Source: an uncultured Acidobacteriota bacterium | GTDB taxonomy: Bacteria; Acidobacteriota; Blastocatellia; Pyrinomonadales; Pyrinomonadaceae | DNA length: 64,000 bases | NCBI GenBank assembly: GCA_937859595.1 | Contig: CALMAH010000024.1 | Coordinates: 1-64,000, forward strand | Direction: 5' to 3' | Shown: in pieces, positions 16,257-24,035 of the stretch | Layout of the letters: every line of letters starts with the position of its first letter | Numbering within the stretch: the first letter of the stretch is position 1 | Translations under genes and position numbers: made by a program | The notes under the pieces: generated by a model | Seen by the model: the letters and a program-made list of their open reading frames with translations, nothing else | Database searches by the model: none | Told to the model about the DNA's origin: nothing

Positions 16257-16913
16257 ATGCGTCGTTTGATCTTTCCAATATTCTTCCTGGGAGTCTTTTG
16301 CTTGTCGGGAGCCGCCCAAACCCCGAAGAATGCGGACCCCGCAGCTACACCAAAGGTAACCATCGACTCAAAATTCACTGCAAATGACTATGAGTTGATG
16401 CTTAAAAAGGTCAAGAGCGGCGATATGTCGGTAAGTTTTGCCGCTTTGCGGATGGCATACACGGAGACGAAAGACTACTCGCCCTATGGCGGTGCGCAGC
16501 AACGAAACGAGATGATGAAAGCCCTCCACGAGAGAAGATATGCCGAGGCAAGATCGTCGGCCGAACGTTTTCTCGCGACGAATTTCGTTGATCTCACGGC
16601 CCAATTTGTTATGTGGAAAGCCAACGAGGGCTTGGAGCGATGGGAGGAAGCCGAGTTTCATCAAAAGATCTTTTCGGCGCTTATAGATGCGATATTTGAA
16701 AACGACGGGCTGTCGGAAGAGACGGCAATACTTTCGATCGGCATCTCCGAGCAGTATTTTGTGATGAACTATCTGGGGTTTGTCCGCGAGATGAAGGCAT
16801 TGGTGAGGAACGAGACTTCGATCTTTGATGTTCACACCGCAAGAAATCCGGACACGAATGAATCGCGACGGTTCTTCTTCAATATCAACAAGGTATTCGG
16901 TCGGCTGTTTTGA
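16257..16913 (+). CDS. Secreted DUF4919-like protein
   Basis: 218 residues. Signal peptide at 1-20 (IFPIFFLGVFCLSGAAQ). The mature part, with SFAALRMAYTETKDYSPYGG and MMKALHERRYAEARSSAERF, resembles the DUF4919 family of exported proteins with short helical repeats. An AAAGGAG ribosome site precedes the ATG. It faces the ATP-grasp gene and shares the terminator at 16945. Role unknown. Confidence 0.6.
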   Translation: MRRLIFPIFFLGVFCLSGAAQTPKNADPAATPKVTIDSKFTANDYELMLKKVKSGDMSVSFAALRMAYTETKDYSPYGGAQQRNEMMKALHERRYAEARSSAERFLATNFVDLTAQFVMWKANEGLERWEEAEFHQKIFSALIDAIFENDGLSEETAILSIGISEQYFVMNYLGFVREMKALVRNETSIFDVHTARNPDTNESRRFFFNINKVFGRLF

Positions 16914-16944
16914 CCGGGGGGCGATCCCGCCCCAAAAGAGAAAA

Positions 16945-16985
16945 AAGCTCCGTTGCCTAAGACGGCAGCGGAGCTTAATTTCTTT
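16945..16985. terminator. Bidirectional intrinsic terminator
   Basis: 13-bp stem (16945-16957/16964-16976, one G-T) around a 6-base loop, A-rich on the left and T-rich on the right, between two convergent genes. Confidence 0.8.
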
Positions 16986-16997
16986 ATCAAATGACAT

Positions 16998-18062
16998 TTA
17001 CTTAGCGGATGCCCTTTTTGCCGATGGCTTTTTGGTACGAGACGCCTGATTGTCGGCGGCGGTCTTTACACCGGAGGCCACTGCACGGGAACGCGGCTTA
17101 CCCGCCGCTACTTTTTTTTTCGGGGATGCCGGGTTGAGCATTGCAGTCCATGTATGATTTGGAGCGTCCCAGCCTTTTTCCAGTTTATTCAAAATGAACT
17201 CGGTCATGTTCTCAACGATCCAGTTGTGGTTGTATTCGCCGACCGAGGCGAGCTCTGCGTCCGGTGCCGGGTTCATAAAGTCGATGGCATAAGGAACACC
17301 GTCCTTGATGGCGAATTCGACGGTGTTGAGGTCGTAGCCGAGAGCCTTGCAGATGGTGATAACGTCCTGCTCGACGCGCTTGTGAAGCTCAGGAGTCAGA
17401 TAATTCTCGACGTTAACATACTGCATGCCTGAGAGATATGGCTTTGAGGGGTCGTAGGGCATGATCAGCACCTTTTCCTGGCCGACGCAATAACAACGCA
17501 CGAACTGATCGTATTCGATGCCTTCCTGCAGCGTCATACAGAGCGTGCCGGACTGGTTATATTCGACCCAAAGCTCTTCGAGCGAATTGACCTTTGAGAC
17601 ATTTTTCCAACCGCCGCCGTCATGCGGTTTGAGGAAGGCAGGGAAGCCGACGTAGTTGACAATGCCTTCCCAGTCGATGGGAAACTCCAGATTGCGGAGC
17701 GAGTCGCTGACGATGTCCTTTATGTACGCATGCTGCGGCAACAACACGGTTTTCGGTATTGCTATGCCGAGCTTTGCCGCGAGCGAATAATTGAAGAACT
17801 TGTCGTCCGCAGACCACCAGAAGGGGTTGTTGATGATGTGGGTCCCTTCCAGGGCCATCCGCTTGAGCATCGCACGGTAATACGGGACCTCGTGTGAGAT
17901 CCGATCAATAATGACATCGTATTTCCTGTCCTGATCGAGACGGATGCCGCCGACCTTGACCATCTCGGCGACCACGCGGCCGCCGCCCTTTTCGTTTATG
18001 CTGTTTATTATCGATTCAGGGAACGTTATCTCACGCCCTACTAATATTCCAACTCGTTTCAT
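16998..18062 (-). CDS. ATP-grasp family protein with Lys/Ala-rich histone-like tail
   Basis: 354 residues from the ATG before KRVGILVGRE. Residues 1-310 have the RimK/GshB-type ATP-grasp layout: an N-terminal Rossmann-like part (DVIIDRISHEVPYYRAML), central FPAFLKPHDGGGWKNVSKV (phosphate-binding loop) and MTLQEGIEYDQFVR, and C-terminal VEFAIKDGVPYAIDFMNPAP with the metal-binding D/E and N. Such enzymes form carboxylate-amine bonds; the substrate is unknown. Residues 315-354 are an unusual basic tail rich in K, A, S and P (KKKVAAGKPRSR, TKKPSAKRASAK), like bacterial histone H1-type tails, which could bind nucleic acid. In-frame codons upstream to 18227 have no family similarity, so I reject that longer start. 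Confidence 0.85.
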   Translation of the reverse strand: MKRVGILVGREITFPESIINSINEKGGGRVVAEMVKVGGIRLDQDRKYDVIIDRISHEVPYYRAMLKRMALEGTHIINNPFWWSADDKFFNYSLAAKLGIAIPKTVLLPQHAYIKDIVSDSLRNLEFPIDWEGIVNYVGFPAFLKPHDGGGWKNVSKVNSLEELWVEYNQSGTLCMTLQEGIEYDQFVRCYCVGQEKVLIMPYDPSKPYLSGMQYVNVENYLTPELHKRVEQDVITICKALGYDLNTVEFAIKDGVPYAIDFMNPAPDAELASVGEYNHNWIVENMTEFILNKLEKGWDAPNHTWTAMLNPASPKKKVAAGKPRSRAVASGVKTAADNQASRTKKPSAKRASAK

Positions 18063-18314
18063 ATGTATATTATTTTGATCCCTTGTTATTGCGCTCTCCT
18101 TACGAAAGCAAACTAAAGATTTTAGTGGAAAACAAAATGCAGGGCAACAGACGGAGGCACTCGGACACCGGTTCGTAGAGAACCAATTGGCCTGCGCTCC
18201 CCTTGAGGCGATGATCGGGTTCGCCAAGTCCCAAAATGGGTTCGCCGGGTGAACCGCCGGGTTGGGACGGATGTACCAAATTTCCCCAACTTTTTGTATA
18301 CCTTTACCGATATT
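18063..18314. other. Intergenic stretch without a gene, short repeats only
   Basis: No convincing gene. GGGTTCGCC occurs twice, at about 18213 and 18238, the second followed by GTGAACC (a small hairpin). GTTGGG (18261-18266) pairs with CCCAAC (18285-18290) around an ATGTACCA, resembling a degenerate third copy of the hairpin units that follow. Confidence 0.5.
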
Positions 18315-18431
18315 TGTCTCAGTTTATGCATTAAAATGTCCAAAGTGAGACAGGTTAAGTGCCTACGCTGCTTGAGTTTGCGGCGAAAAATTGTCTCACT
18401 AAAGAAAAATGACTGCTGTTCGAGTGAGACA
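18315..18431. repeat. Double-hairpin unit A (TGTCTCA arms)
   Basis: Four arms with alternating orientation: TGTCTCA at 18315-18321 and 18392-18398, TGAGACA at 18346-18352 and 18425-18431. The first hairpin arm extends to 11 bp (18315-18325/18342-18352, one mismatch); the second is TGTCTCACT/AGTGAGACA (9 bp perfect, 22-base loop). Between the hairpins lies a spacer ending GCGGCGAAAAAT. Arm starts are spaced 31, 46 and 33 bases. Paralogous to unit B but with different arm sequence. Confidence 0.8.
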
Positions 18432-18462
18432 TAGGGACGAGCGGCGTGGTTCTTGGCAAGAT

Positions 18463-18577
18463 CGTTCCACTTTTTGCAAAAAAATGTACAAAGTGGAACG
18501 GGTTAAATGGTGACGCCATTTGGTTTGTGGCGAAAAATCGTTCCATTTTGCAAAATGCGTGTCTGTTAAGTGGAACG
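18463..18577. repeat. Double-hairpin unit B (CGTTCCA arms)
   Basis: Same architecture as unit A: CGTTCCA at 18463-18469 and 18539-18545, TGGAACG at 18494-18500 and 18571-18577; arm starts spaced 31, 45 and 32 bases. First hairpin is a perfect 11-bp stem, CGTTCCACTTT/AAAGTGGAACG, with a 16-base loop. The inter-hairpin spacer ends GTGGCGAAAAAT, like unit A. All four arms carry the same three substitutions relative to unit A, so pairing is kept. No coding reading frame explains it. Confidence 0.8.
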
Positions 18578-18659
18578 ATGGGGGTAGATCCAGCTGTTTA
18601 CTGCATAAACGGCATGTGTGCAGCAATTAGACCGCGGATCGGGCGCGGGTTATGCGGCT

Positions 18660-18860
18660 CGGCGCGATGATCGGGCCGATATCTGTCGGCCGGTGAAGCC
18701 GTAGCGAGTAGCGATGGTGCCGGTCTGTTTCCCAAAAGCGTCGTAACCCGTTGTCGCTGTCAAAGAACCCGTCGCGTCGGCCAATCCATTGGTCGAGCCC
18801 AGATGATCCGCAAGAAAATAGTTTACCGCATTTCCGGCCTTGCTTTGCAGTTTATTGTAG
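18660..18860 (-). pseudogene. Rhs core remnant downstream of the Imm32-like gene
   Basis: Minus strand reads NKLQSKAGNAVNYFLADHLG, STNGLADATGSLTATTGYDAFGK, TRYGFTGRQ and then non-Rhs sequence. It is a near copy of the core segment at 19930-20060 (about 120 bases almost identical). It has lost both ends: the left edge fuses to sequence beside the hairpin units, the right edge starts 37 bases after the immunity gene stop. This is the 'orphan core' typical of rhs arrays, providing homology for tip exchange. Confidence 0.75.
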
Positions 18861-18896
18861 AATCCGGAATTACACAGCCTACAGCTGAACTTCTCT

Positions 18897-19145
18897 TTAT
18901 ACAGTATCTTTCTGAACCAAACTAAAAAGAAGATGGTGAGCGATTTGGTTGTTCTCCCGATGAGTTTCCTCATTTAGATCGCCAAGCCCCCAGGACTCAG
19001 ACATCAGATGAACATGATCCGTTTTCTTATCTCTGATCAAATCGAGACGACCTTGGAGTTCCGCCAGACCTTCTTCGTCAAAATAAATCTCGACGACCTT
19101 TTTCACGCCTCCGTTATCATCCTGTACTAGTTCAACAGTTATCAT
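18897..19145 (-). CDS. Imm32-like immunity protein
   Basis: 82 residues, cytoplasmic (no signal). The central block LAELQGRLDLIRDKKTDHVH followed by LMSESWGLGDL is the signature of immunity protein 32, a small alpha/beta antitoxin found next to polymorphic toxin C-termini. The start codon lies 18 bases downstream of the Rhs toxin stop on the same strand, the standard toxin-immunity arrangement, so it should neutralise that toxin in the cytoplasm. Confidence 0.7.
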   Translation of the reverse strand: MITVELVQDDNGGVKKVVEIYFDEEGLAELQGRLDLIRDKKTDHVHLMSESWGLGDLNEETHRENNQIAHHLLFSLVQKDTV

Positions 19146-19163
19146 TTGTGTCCCCCGCGACCC

Positions 19164-20390
19164 TTACAAAGGGTATTCCCTTGGCACCATCGTCTTGCGT
19201 TTTCCTCTCGGCCGATGCACACCTACATGAGGTGGTTTTGGCGGAGGATGGTTTGCATCAATGTGATAACCTCTTCCAGACCGCGGATTTACGTAAGTGC
19301 CATCACCGTGCATCGGATTCGGTCCTTTTTTAACATACCCTTTCTGACAAAATATCCGGTCAATTTCAGCTGGCGATTTACCAATGAAGGGATTTGTGCC
19401 CAGTCCTTTATTCCCGCTCGGTATAGGAATCCTCGATCCGGCACCGCCAAGCAAGGTGGCCAGTCCCGCTGCCCTCGCAACGTCCATGGCAATGAAAGCG
19501 GCCCGGCCGTAAGCGTTCTCATCCGGAGCAAACAAGGCATGGCCAAGACCGTTTCCGACACGAAACATATCGGAAAAACCATAAGAAAGATCCGCGCCGG
19601 TATTTACGAGTCCGTTTTGGACCCACTTTTGGTCCGAACCTTGGTAGTATAAACGAGCATACTCGATGTTCCCGTCCAACCAACCTGCAAAACGTGTCCC
19701 CCAACCATTTAGGCCAAATGGGTCAACGAAATGGAGCGGGTTGTTCCAGACATATCCGTAAAGATTTACATCGCCACCGCCGAAGCCAATCGGATCTTCG
19801 GAGATGAAGCGGCCGAGTTTGGGATCGTAGAATCTTGCCCGGGAGAACTGGAGTTGGACAAGCGAGTCAAATTCGCGGCCCGTAAACTGGTAGCGGCTTG
19901 GAAACGCCGGATTCGTGACGTTTCCGAAAGCGTCGTAACCCGTTGTCGCTGTCAAAGAACCCGTCGCGTCGGCCAATCCATTGGTCGAACCGAGGTGATC
20001 GGCCAGAAAATAGTTTACCGCAGTTCCGGTCTTGCTGCGCAGTTTGTTGTCGATCCCCGGGCCGTTTAGATATTTGGTCACGGTTCCGTTGGCATCGTCA
20101 TCAAGCAACACGTCCTCGCCGTCATACGTGTACTTCGTCGAGCCATTTGCCCCGGCATATCGGGCAACTCGTCGCCCAAGCGCATCGTACCGATACCTGA
20201 CACGGTTCTTCCTGTCCCAGGCCTGCGCCAGCCGATTCTCGTAATCCCAGAAATAGGTCCACCGCTTCGATCCCTCGACCTTTGAAATGGTATTTCCATT
20301 CGCATCGTGCGAATAGGTCCCCGTCTCCGTCCCGGTCAGCTTGTTAAATGGCTGGTATGTGAAAACTGAATCGGGGTCGGGCCTGCGATA
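19164..20390 (-). CDS. 5'-truncated Rhs protein with C-terminal toxin domain
   Basis: An open Rhs frame runs from about 20390 to 19164; a GTG at 20111 is the first plausible start, so the natural N-terminus is gone. Core text is clear: YQPFNKLTGTETGTYSHDAN, FWDYENRLAQAW, YRYDALGRRVARYAG, YFLADHLGSTNGLADATG, QFSRARFYDPKLGRFISEDP, NPLHFVDPFGLNGW. After DPFG comes a linker (about 90 residues) and a terminal toxin domain with GKSPAEIDRIFCQKGYVKKG, GTYVNPRSGRGYHIDANHPP and HVGVHRPRG. Conserved His and Arg suggest an RNase-like (BECR-type) toxin, but I cannot assign the family. The Imm32-like gene follows at 18 bases. The 5' break coincides with the end of a decayed RAYT element (20371-20714). Confidence 0.75.
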   Translation of the reverse strand, partial: YRRPDPDSVFTYQPFNKLTGTETGTYSHDANGNTISKVEGSKRWTYFWDYENRLAQAWDRKNRVRYRYDALGRRVARYAGANGSTKYTYDGEDVLLDDDANGTVTKYLNGPGIDNKLRSKTGTAVNYFLADHLGSTNGLADATGSLTATTGYDAFGNVTNPAFPSRYQFTGREFDSLVQLQFSRARFYDPKLGRFISEDPIGFGGGDVNLYGYVWNNPLHFVDPFGLNGWGTRFAGWLDGNIEYARLYYQGSDQKWVQNGLVNTGADLSYGFSDMFRVGNGLGHALFAPDENAYGRAAFIAMDVARAAGLATLLGGAGSRIPIPSGNKGLGTNPFIGKSPAEIDRIFCQKGYVKKGPNPMHGDGTYVNPRSGRGYHIDANHPPPKPPHVGVHRPRGKRKTMVPREYPL

Positions 20391-20714
20391 TTACGATTTG
20401 GGGTTATTATTCGAAATTGTTTGTGAACTTACCTTGAAATTATTCCCTATCGATAATGACGACGATTTCGAGGCGGAGGCCGAGAACTGTCTCGATGCAA
20501 GCGGCTTTGTCAAATACGCCGAAAGCTGTGTAACAGGGGCAGCCTGAGATCTGAATATTCACTGAATATTTCCCGCCGATCGATCCCACGCGTGATCAAA
20601 TGATAAAGCCCACCCTCCACCTCAAGCCTCGGTTTTCTAGCCATGATGCCGAAAAGTTTAGTATATTTGCCATAATGGAGCCGAAGAATCGTAATATCAA
20701 AGGCCAAACCCCGA
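20371..20714 (-). mobile_element. Decayed RAYT element with 28-bp inverted repeats
   Basis: 28-bp inverted repeats at 20371-20398 and 20687-20714 agree at 24 of 28 positions, beginning TCGGGGT and ending GATATTACGATT. They enclose only the first part of a RAYT gene on the minus strand. The left repeat resembles the ends of the intact element at 111-1137 (20 of 24), so both belong to one family. It abuts the Rhs frame, whose stop falls inside the repeat. Confidence 0.75.
20510..20644 (-). pseudogene. Truncated RAYT transposase (N-terminal fragment)
   Basis: Reads MARKPRLEVEGGLYHLITRG then IDRREIFSEYSD, nearly identical to the first 32 residues of the full transposase at 157, then diverges and stops. 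The HUH and tyrosine motifs are missing, so it is inactive and any movement would need the intact copy. Confidence 0.85.
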
Positions 20715-20755
20715 ATCGGTTCCTAGCTTTTCGGAAAATGGACGCTTGATCAAAT

Positions 20756-21484
20756 ATGGCTGTATCCAGGAAAAGGAAGAGAGCGGGGAAGGTGGTGAAG
20801 CGGGCGGTGGTGGAACTGCCTAAGCGTGACCTTTCGAAACAGTGGAGTTTGAAGATAAAGGCATCGCAATTCATTTACCTAAAGGACGACCCGGATTTTC
20901 TTGCGATGGTGAAGTTCGGGCGTGCCATTAACGCTCTCTCGTTCGCTTCGACCGTGGTCGCGAGTTGGAACGATGATCATTCGAACGTCGGCAAACGGCA
21001 ATACCGACGCGGCCTTTTCGTCCTTGCGGGCTATCTTCACCAGACGATCAATATCATTCGGGGCGTAGAGGACAGACACATTACAATGGACGCCTTCGTG
21101 CCGCTTCGGGCCATCGCACACGATCCGAAATACGCGAAAGTCCGCAAATATGCTAAAACGATTCGCAATTATACTGCTTTTCACCTGGACGAATTCGATG
21201 AACACGAAAACACAAAGAGATCGCTATCTAGTTTGGACCCCTCGATGCATGTGTTGATGGGAGCCGATAACAATTTGATCGGGACCTTTTATTTCGAATT
21301 CGCGGATTATCTCGATTATGCTCTCGTCGGCTCGCTCTTTCAGGGCGAACGCACGCCGGAAGAGACCGCAGCCGATATCACCAGTTCGATAGTTGACACT
21401 TCGTTTGAACTCTTGGAGGCTTTACACGCATTCCAGCTCGCCCTTGCGAAAAAGATGGAGCTGGAAGAATACGTTTACCGCTAA
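20756..21484 (+). CDS. Uncharacterised protein with possible HEPN motif
   Basis: 242 residues, no signal or membrane segment, very basic first 25 residues (RKRKRAGKVVKRAVVELPKR). Mostly helical. R137-N138-x4-H143 (RNYTAFHLDE), preceded by helix KVRKYAKTIR, matches the R-x4-6-H catalytic motif of HEPN ribonucleases, which act in toxin-antitoxin and abortive-infection systems; another helix pair (VLAGYLHQTINIIRGV) could be the partner bundle. I cannot assign a named HEPN family from memory, and the motif is short. It stands alone beside the Rhs/RAYT block with no small antitoxin-like partner next to it. Confidence 0.45.
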   Translation: MAVSRKRKRAGKVVKRAVVELPKRDLSKQWSLKIKASQFIYLKDDPDFLAMVKFGRAINALSFASTVVASWNDDHSNVGKRQYRRGLFVLAGYLHQTINIIRGVEDRHITMDAFVPLRAIAHDPKYAKVRKYAKTIRNYTAFHLDEFDEHENTKRSLSSLDPSMHVLMGADNNLIGTFYFEFADYLDYALVGSLFQGERTPEETAADITSSIVDTSFELLEALHAFQLALAKKMELEEYVYR

Positions 21485-21512
21485 ACCCTTATGCAGAAGA
21501 GGGGTTTTCTTT
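21483..21512 (+). terminator. Weak terminator-like hairpin
   Basis: AAACCC (21483-21488) pairs with GGGTTT (21502-21507), with an inner CTT/AAG pair, followed by TCTTTG. Immediately after the stop of the HEPN-like gene. No gene is seen from here to 21724. Confidence 0.35.
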
Positions 21513-21724
21513 GAGGTTAGCCTTGATGTCAAGCGCACTACGACCGTGACACCTTTTATGTGTGAGGTTCGGGTGTTTGAGGCTTGAAGGCGACAATAGA
21601 ACAAACCGGGCCGGGGTTGTTTCGGGGAGCCTGTCCCACGCCGTGAACGGTGTGGCAATGTGGTGCTTTGCGGGATGGCGGCATCGTAAGCCAAGTCTTG
21701 ATTTTTCGCAAGCAGCCTGAATGG

Positions 21725-22387
21725 TCAGTCTCTACTCCTTGGAGCCCCGAAAACCTTGAATGCCCCTTCCTCATTTACTGTCGCCGTGGAATAGGTACCC
21801 TTGTCCGACCAGTACCAGTTGTCATCAATTAGAAGCCTTGATCTGGTTACTGTCCCATCCACCTCAAAAAGCGCCTTTTCTTTCAATGTTCCCGTCGCCT
21901 CGTGCGCAAAGTAGATGGTGAACGAATCAATCATTCTGTTCACGACGCCGTTGTTGTCAACCAAGAAGTAGATCCGAACAAGAAGGGCATGCTCATATTG
22001 TGACCACAAAGGCGTTCCTAACCGATGCGAAAAGCCGATCTTGTCCGACTCGATAAGTTTTCCAGGCGAATAATTAACCCAGACTTTGCTTAGAACATCT
22101 TCATATTCGAAACTCCGCAGACCGTTCAAGTCGTCAGAAGTGTCATCATCAGGAACACTCCAAATCTGCCTTTTCGCGACGCGAATTTCTAGCAATTGGC
22201 ATTGCGGGGCAAACCGTTCTTCCAGAAGAAATCTTTCGTTGATAACAAAGAGATCCCGTCTTCCCAAGCTCGATTCGCGTTCATATACCCGATCAAAACG
22301 GGACGGGCAAGGAGATTCGATCTTTTGAGCGCCAACCGAAAGAAAAGAGAACAAGAGCAAGACAAATAATAATGCAAGTAATCTCAT
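21725..22387 (-). CDS. Secreted hypothetical protein
   Basis: 220 residues. Signal peptide 1-20 (LLALLFVLLLFSFLSVGAQ). The mature part is beta-rich with LGTPLWSQYEHALLVRIYFLV and DNNGVVNRMIDSFTIYF; no known family recognised. It shares strand and export signal with the next gene (76 bases upstream), and both resemble the secreted proteins found in the first Rhs block, so an accessory role is possible. Confidence 0.6.
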   Translation of the reverse strand: MRLLALLFVLLLFSFLSVGAQKIESPCPSRFDRVYERESSLGRRDLFVINERFLLEERFAPQCQLLEIRVAKRQIWSVPDDDTSDDLNGLRSFEYEDVLSKVWVNYSPGKLIESDKIGFSHRLGTPLWSQYEHALLVRIYFLVDNNGVVNRMIDSFTIYFAHEATGTLKEKALFEVDGTVTRSRLLIDDNWYWSDKGTYSTATVNEEGAFKVFGAPRSRD

Positions 22388-22463
22388 TTTCTGCAGCTCT
22401 CTATTGTATTAGCGGCTGATCGTCGTAAGCTCGTCGTCAATGATAAGAACCGGGTGGCTTTTT

Positions 22464-22967
22464 CTATATCTGATCCTTGTTGCATCGAAGCCCGTTTTGA
22501 TTTTCTGAGGGCTCAAACCTGAGAACTCTTACCAACAACTGCTTGTTTTCCCCTCTCTCTTCGACATCCAACAGAATGCCTTTTTCTTTATTAGACATGT
22601 AGAATATCCCGGGAAGGTCATTATCAAGCCTGTGCTCCGTAAAATCCGATACATGAAATCCAAATTCGTTTATATTTTTTGGCGAAGTGAAATTTATCGT
22701 CAAATTAATAATAGTGTCTTTAGGAACATTCCACTCTGCATTTGGTTCCGAGCAAAAACCCTTGGTTTCAACCTCTATGACCACAGACATCTCTGACAGC
22801 CTATATCTTAATTTTGCCCCATTACCAGATACTTTCTCAGCTACACCTAGCCGATCTGCTTGGGACTTTGTCGAAGCCAATGGTTTCAAATCCTTCCATG
22901 TTTCTGATTGGGGGTATGCCACAATATTTATGAGCGAAATAACTGCGAACATCCAAAACAACCTCAT
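22464..22967 (-). CDS. Secreted hypothetical protein
   Basis: 167 residues. Short signal peptide (FWMFAVISLINIVAYPQ). Contains SQADRLGVAEKVSGNGAKLR and YRLSEMSVVIEVETKGFC; predicted beta-strands, two Cys (CSEP and LRCNKD). No family recognised. Lies upstream of the previous secreted gene on the same strand, AT-richer than the core, so probably part of the accessory block. Confidence 0.6.
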   Translation of the reverse strand: MRLFWMFAVISLINIVAYPQSETWKDLKPLASTKSQADRLGVAEKVSGNGAKLRYRLSEMSVVIEVETKGFCSEPNAEWNVPKDTIINLTINFTSPKNINEFGFHVSDFTEHRLDNDLPGIFYMSNKEKGILLDVEERGENKQLLVRVLRFEPSENQNGLRCNKDQI

Positions 22968-23129
22968 ATTATTTGTTTACCTCCTAAAAAATCAGGTATT
23001 TACTCATGTAGTTCATGGGGAGCATTGTTCCTTCAACGAGTCATCAAAGTCAATTGAAGCCGTAAGCTTCTCGTCAAGGGCACAGGTCTAAACTAGAATT
23101 GTTGGCGGAAAGAGGGAGGTCCGAGCGAA

Positions 23130-23981
23130 TCATTGATTTGAGCTTGGGAGGAGTTCGTAGTTGCCCATTTCGCGGTTGTAGGCGTCGAGGGCGCCGACGT
23201 CGTCGGCGGTGGCGTCGAGCATTTGTTTGGTCATCGCTATGGAATCGGAGAGCTGTTCGAAATCAAGCAGCGAGAATTTTTCAGGCGTGGACATCGTCAC
23301 GATCTCGTCGTTGAGATAACTGAAGAAATTCTCGATGGACTGGAGCTGGCCTTCGACGAGCTTTACGCTGCGCTCGATCTCATCAAAGGAAGCGACGCGG
23401 CGCTTCAATATCTCGACGTTCGTTTCCTGTATCCGGCGGGTCTTATCGTCATCGGAGCTCTCGGCGGCCCGGTAAGCCTGAGAGAGCTGGTTGTGGACTG
23501 CCTGACGGTTGATAGATTTGAGGTGCTGTTTACGGCGGCGATAAACGTCGAGCAAGTCGACGAAATCCTCCCAGCGCTGGTCAAGCGTACGAAGATTGGC
23601 GGGGAGACGGCCGGCACCGGTAAATTTCTTGTAGTTGTCCTGTATCTTCTCTTTGAGCCATCGGAGATATTCCACAGCTTCGCGTTCGCGAGGCGTGAAG
23701 GACTTGATCAGCTTTTCGCGGTTCATCCGGTTGAGCTGGAAGATCCGCTCCTTTTCACGCCGCTGAACAAGCTGGCGGTACCAAGGCAGGTTGGGGACAA
23801 GAAGGATGTAGGCGATCTCAGCAATAAGCGCGACGAGCAGCGGAATAACACTCCCCGTGTAGGCAGCCGCCACTGCAAAGCCGGCAAGGCCCCAGAAATT
23901 CACCGGTTCCTTGATGGCCTCTTTTGCGTAGCTGGTATTGAATTTTTCCAGACTCTGCTGGTATTTCGCCAGGTCTGCCAT
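23130..23981 (-). CDS. Membrane protein with long coiled coil, partner of PspA
   Basis: 283 residues. A hydrophobic hairpin at about 29-65 (WGLAGFAVAAAYTGSVIPLL, EIAYILLVP) is followed by about 200 residues of heptad-rich helix with many charged residues (REREAVEYLRWLKEKIQDNY, RRKQHLKSINRQAVHNQLSQ). Its start is 55 bases downstream of the PspA gene on the same strand, so the two are probably an operon. A plausible role is a membrane anchor or effector for PspA in envelope stress; not a named family in my knowledge. Confidence 0.6.
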   Translation of the reverse strand: MADLAKYQQSLEKFNTSYAKEAIKEPVNFWGLAGFAVAAAYTGSVIPLLVALIAEIAYILLVPNLPWYRQLVQRREKERIFQLNRMNREKLIKSFTPREREAVEYLRWLKEKIQDNYKKFTGAGRLPANLRTLDQRWEDFVDLLDVYRRRKQHLKSINRQAVHNQLSQAYRAAESSDDDKTRRIQETNVEILKRRVASFDEIERSVKLVEGQLQSIENFFSYLNDEIVTMSTPEKFSLLDFEQLSDSIAMTKQMLDATADDVGALDAYNREMGNYELLPSSNQ

Positions 23982-24035
23982 AAATAACTAGATGCCGAAA
24001 ATCGCCGCGGCGTTCGAAGCGGGTATGCCCGGAGA

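Noticed and set aside
18122..18343. Small minus-strand reading frame that looks tRNA- or peptide-like (RTGVRVPPSV)
   Set aside because: No cloverleaf can be folded, no ribosome site, and it runs into the hairpin region.
18355..18670. Short reading frames on both strands within the hairpin units
   Set aside because: They overlap the inverted repeats and change with the arm words; no conserved protein pattern.
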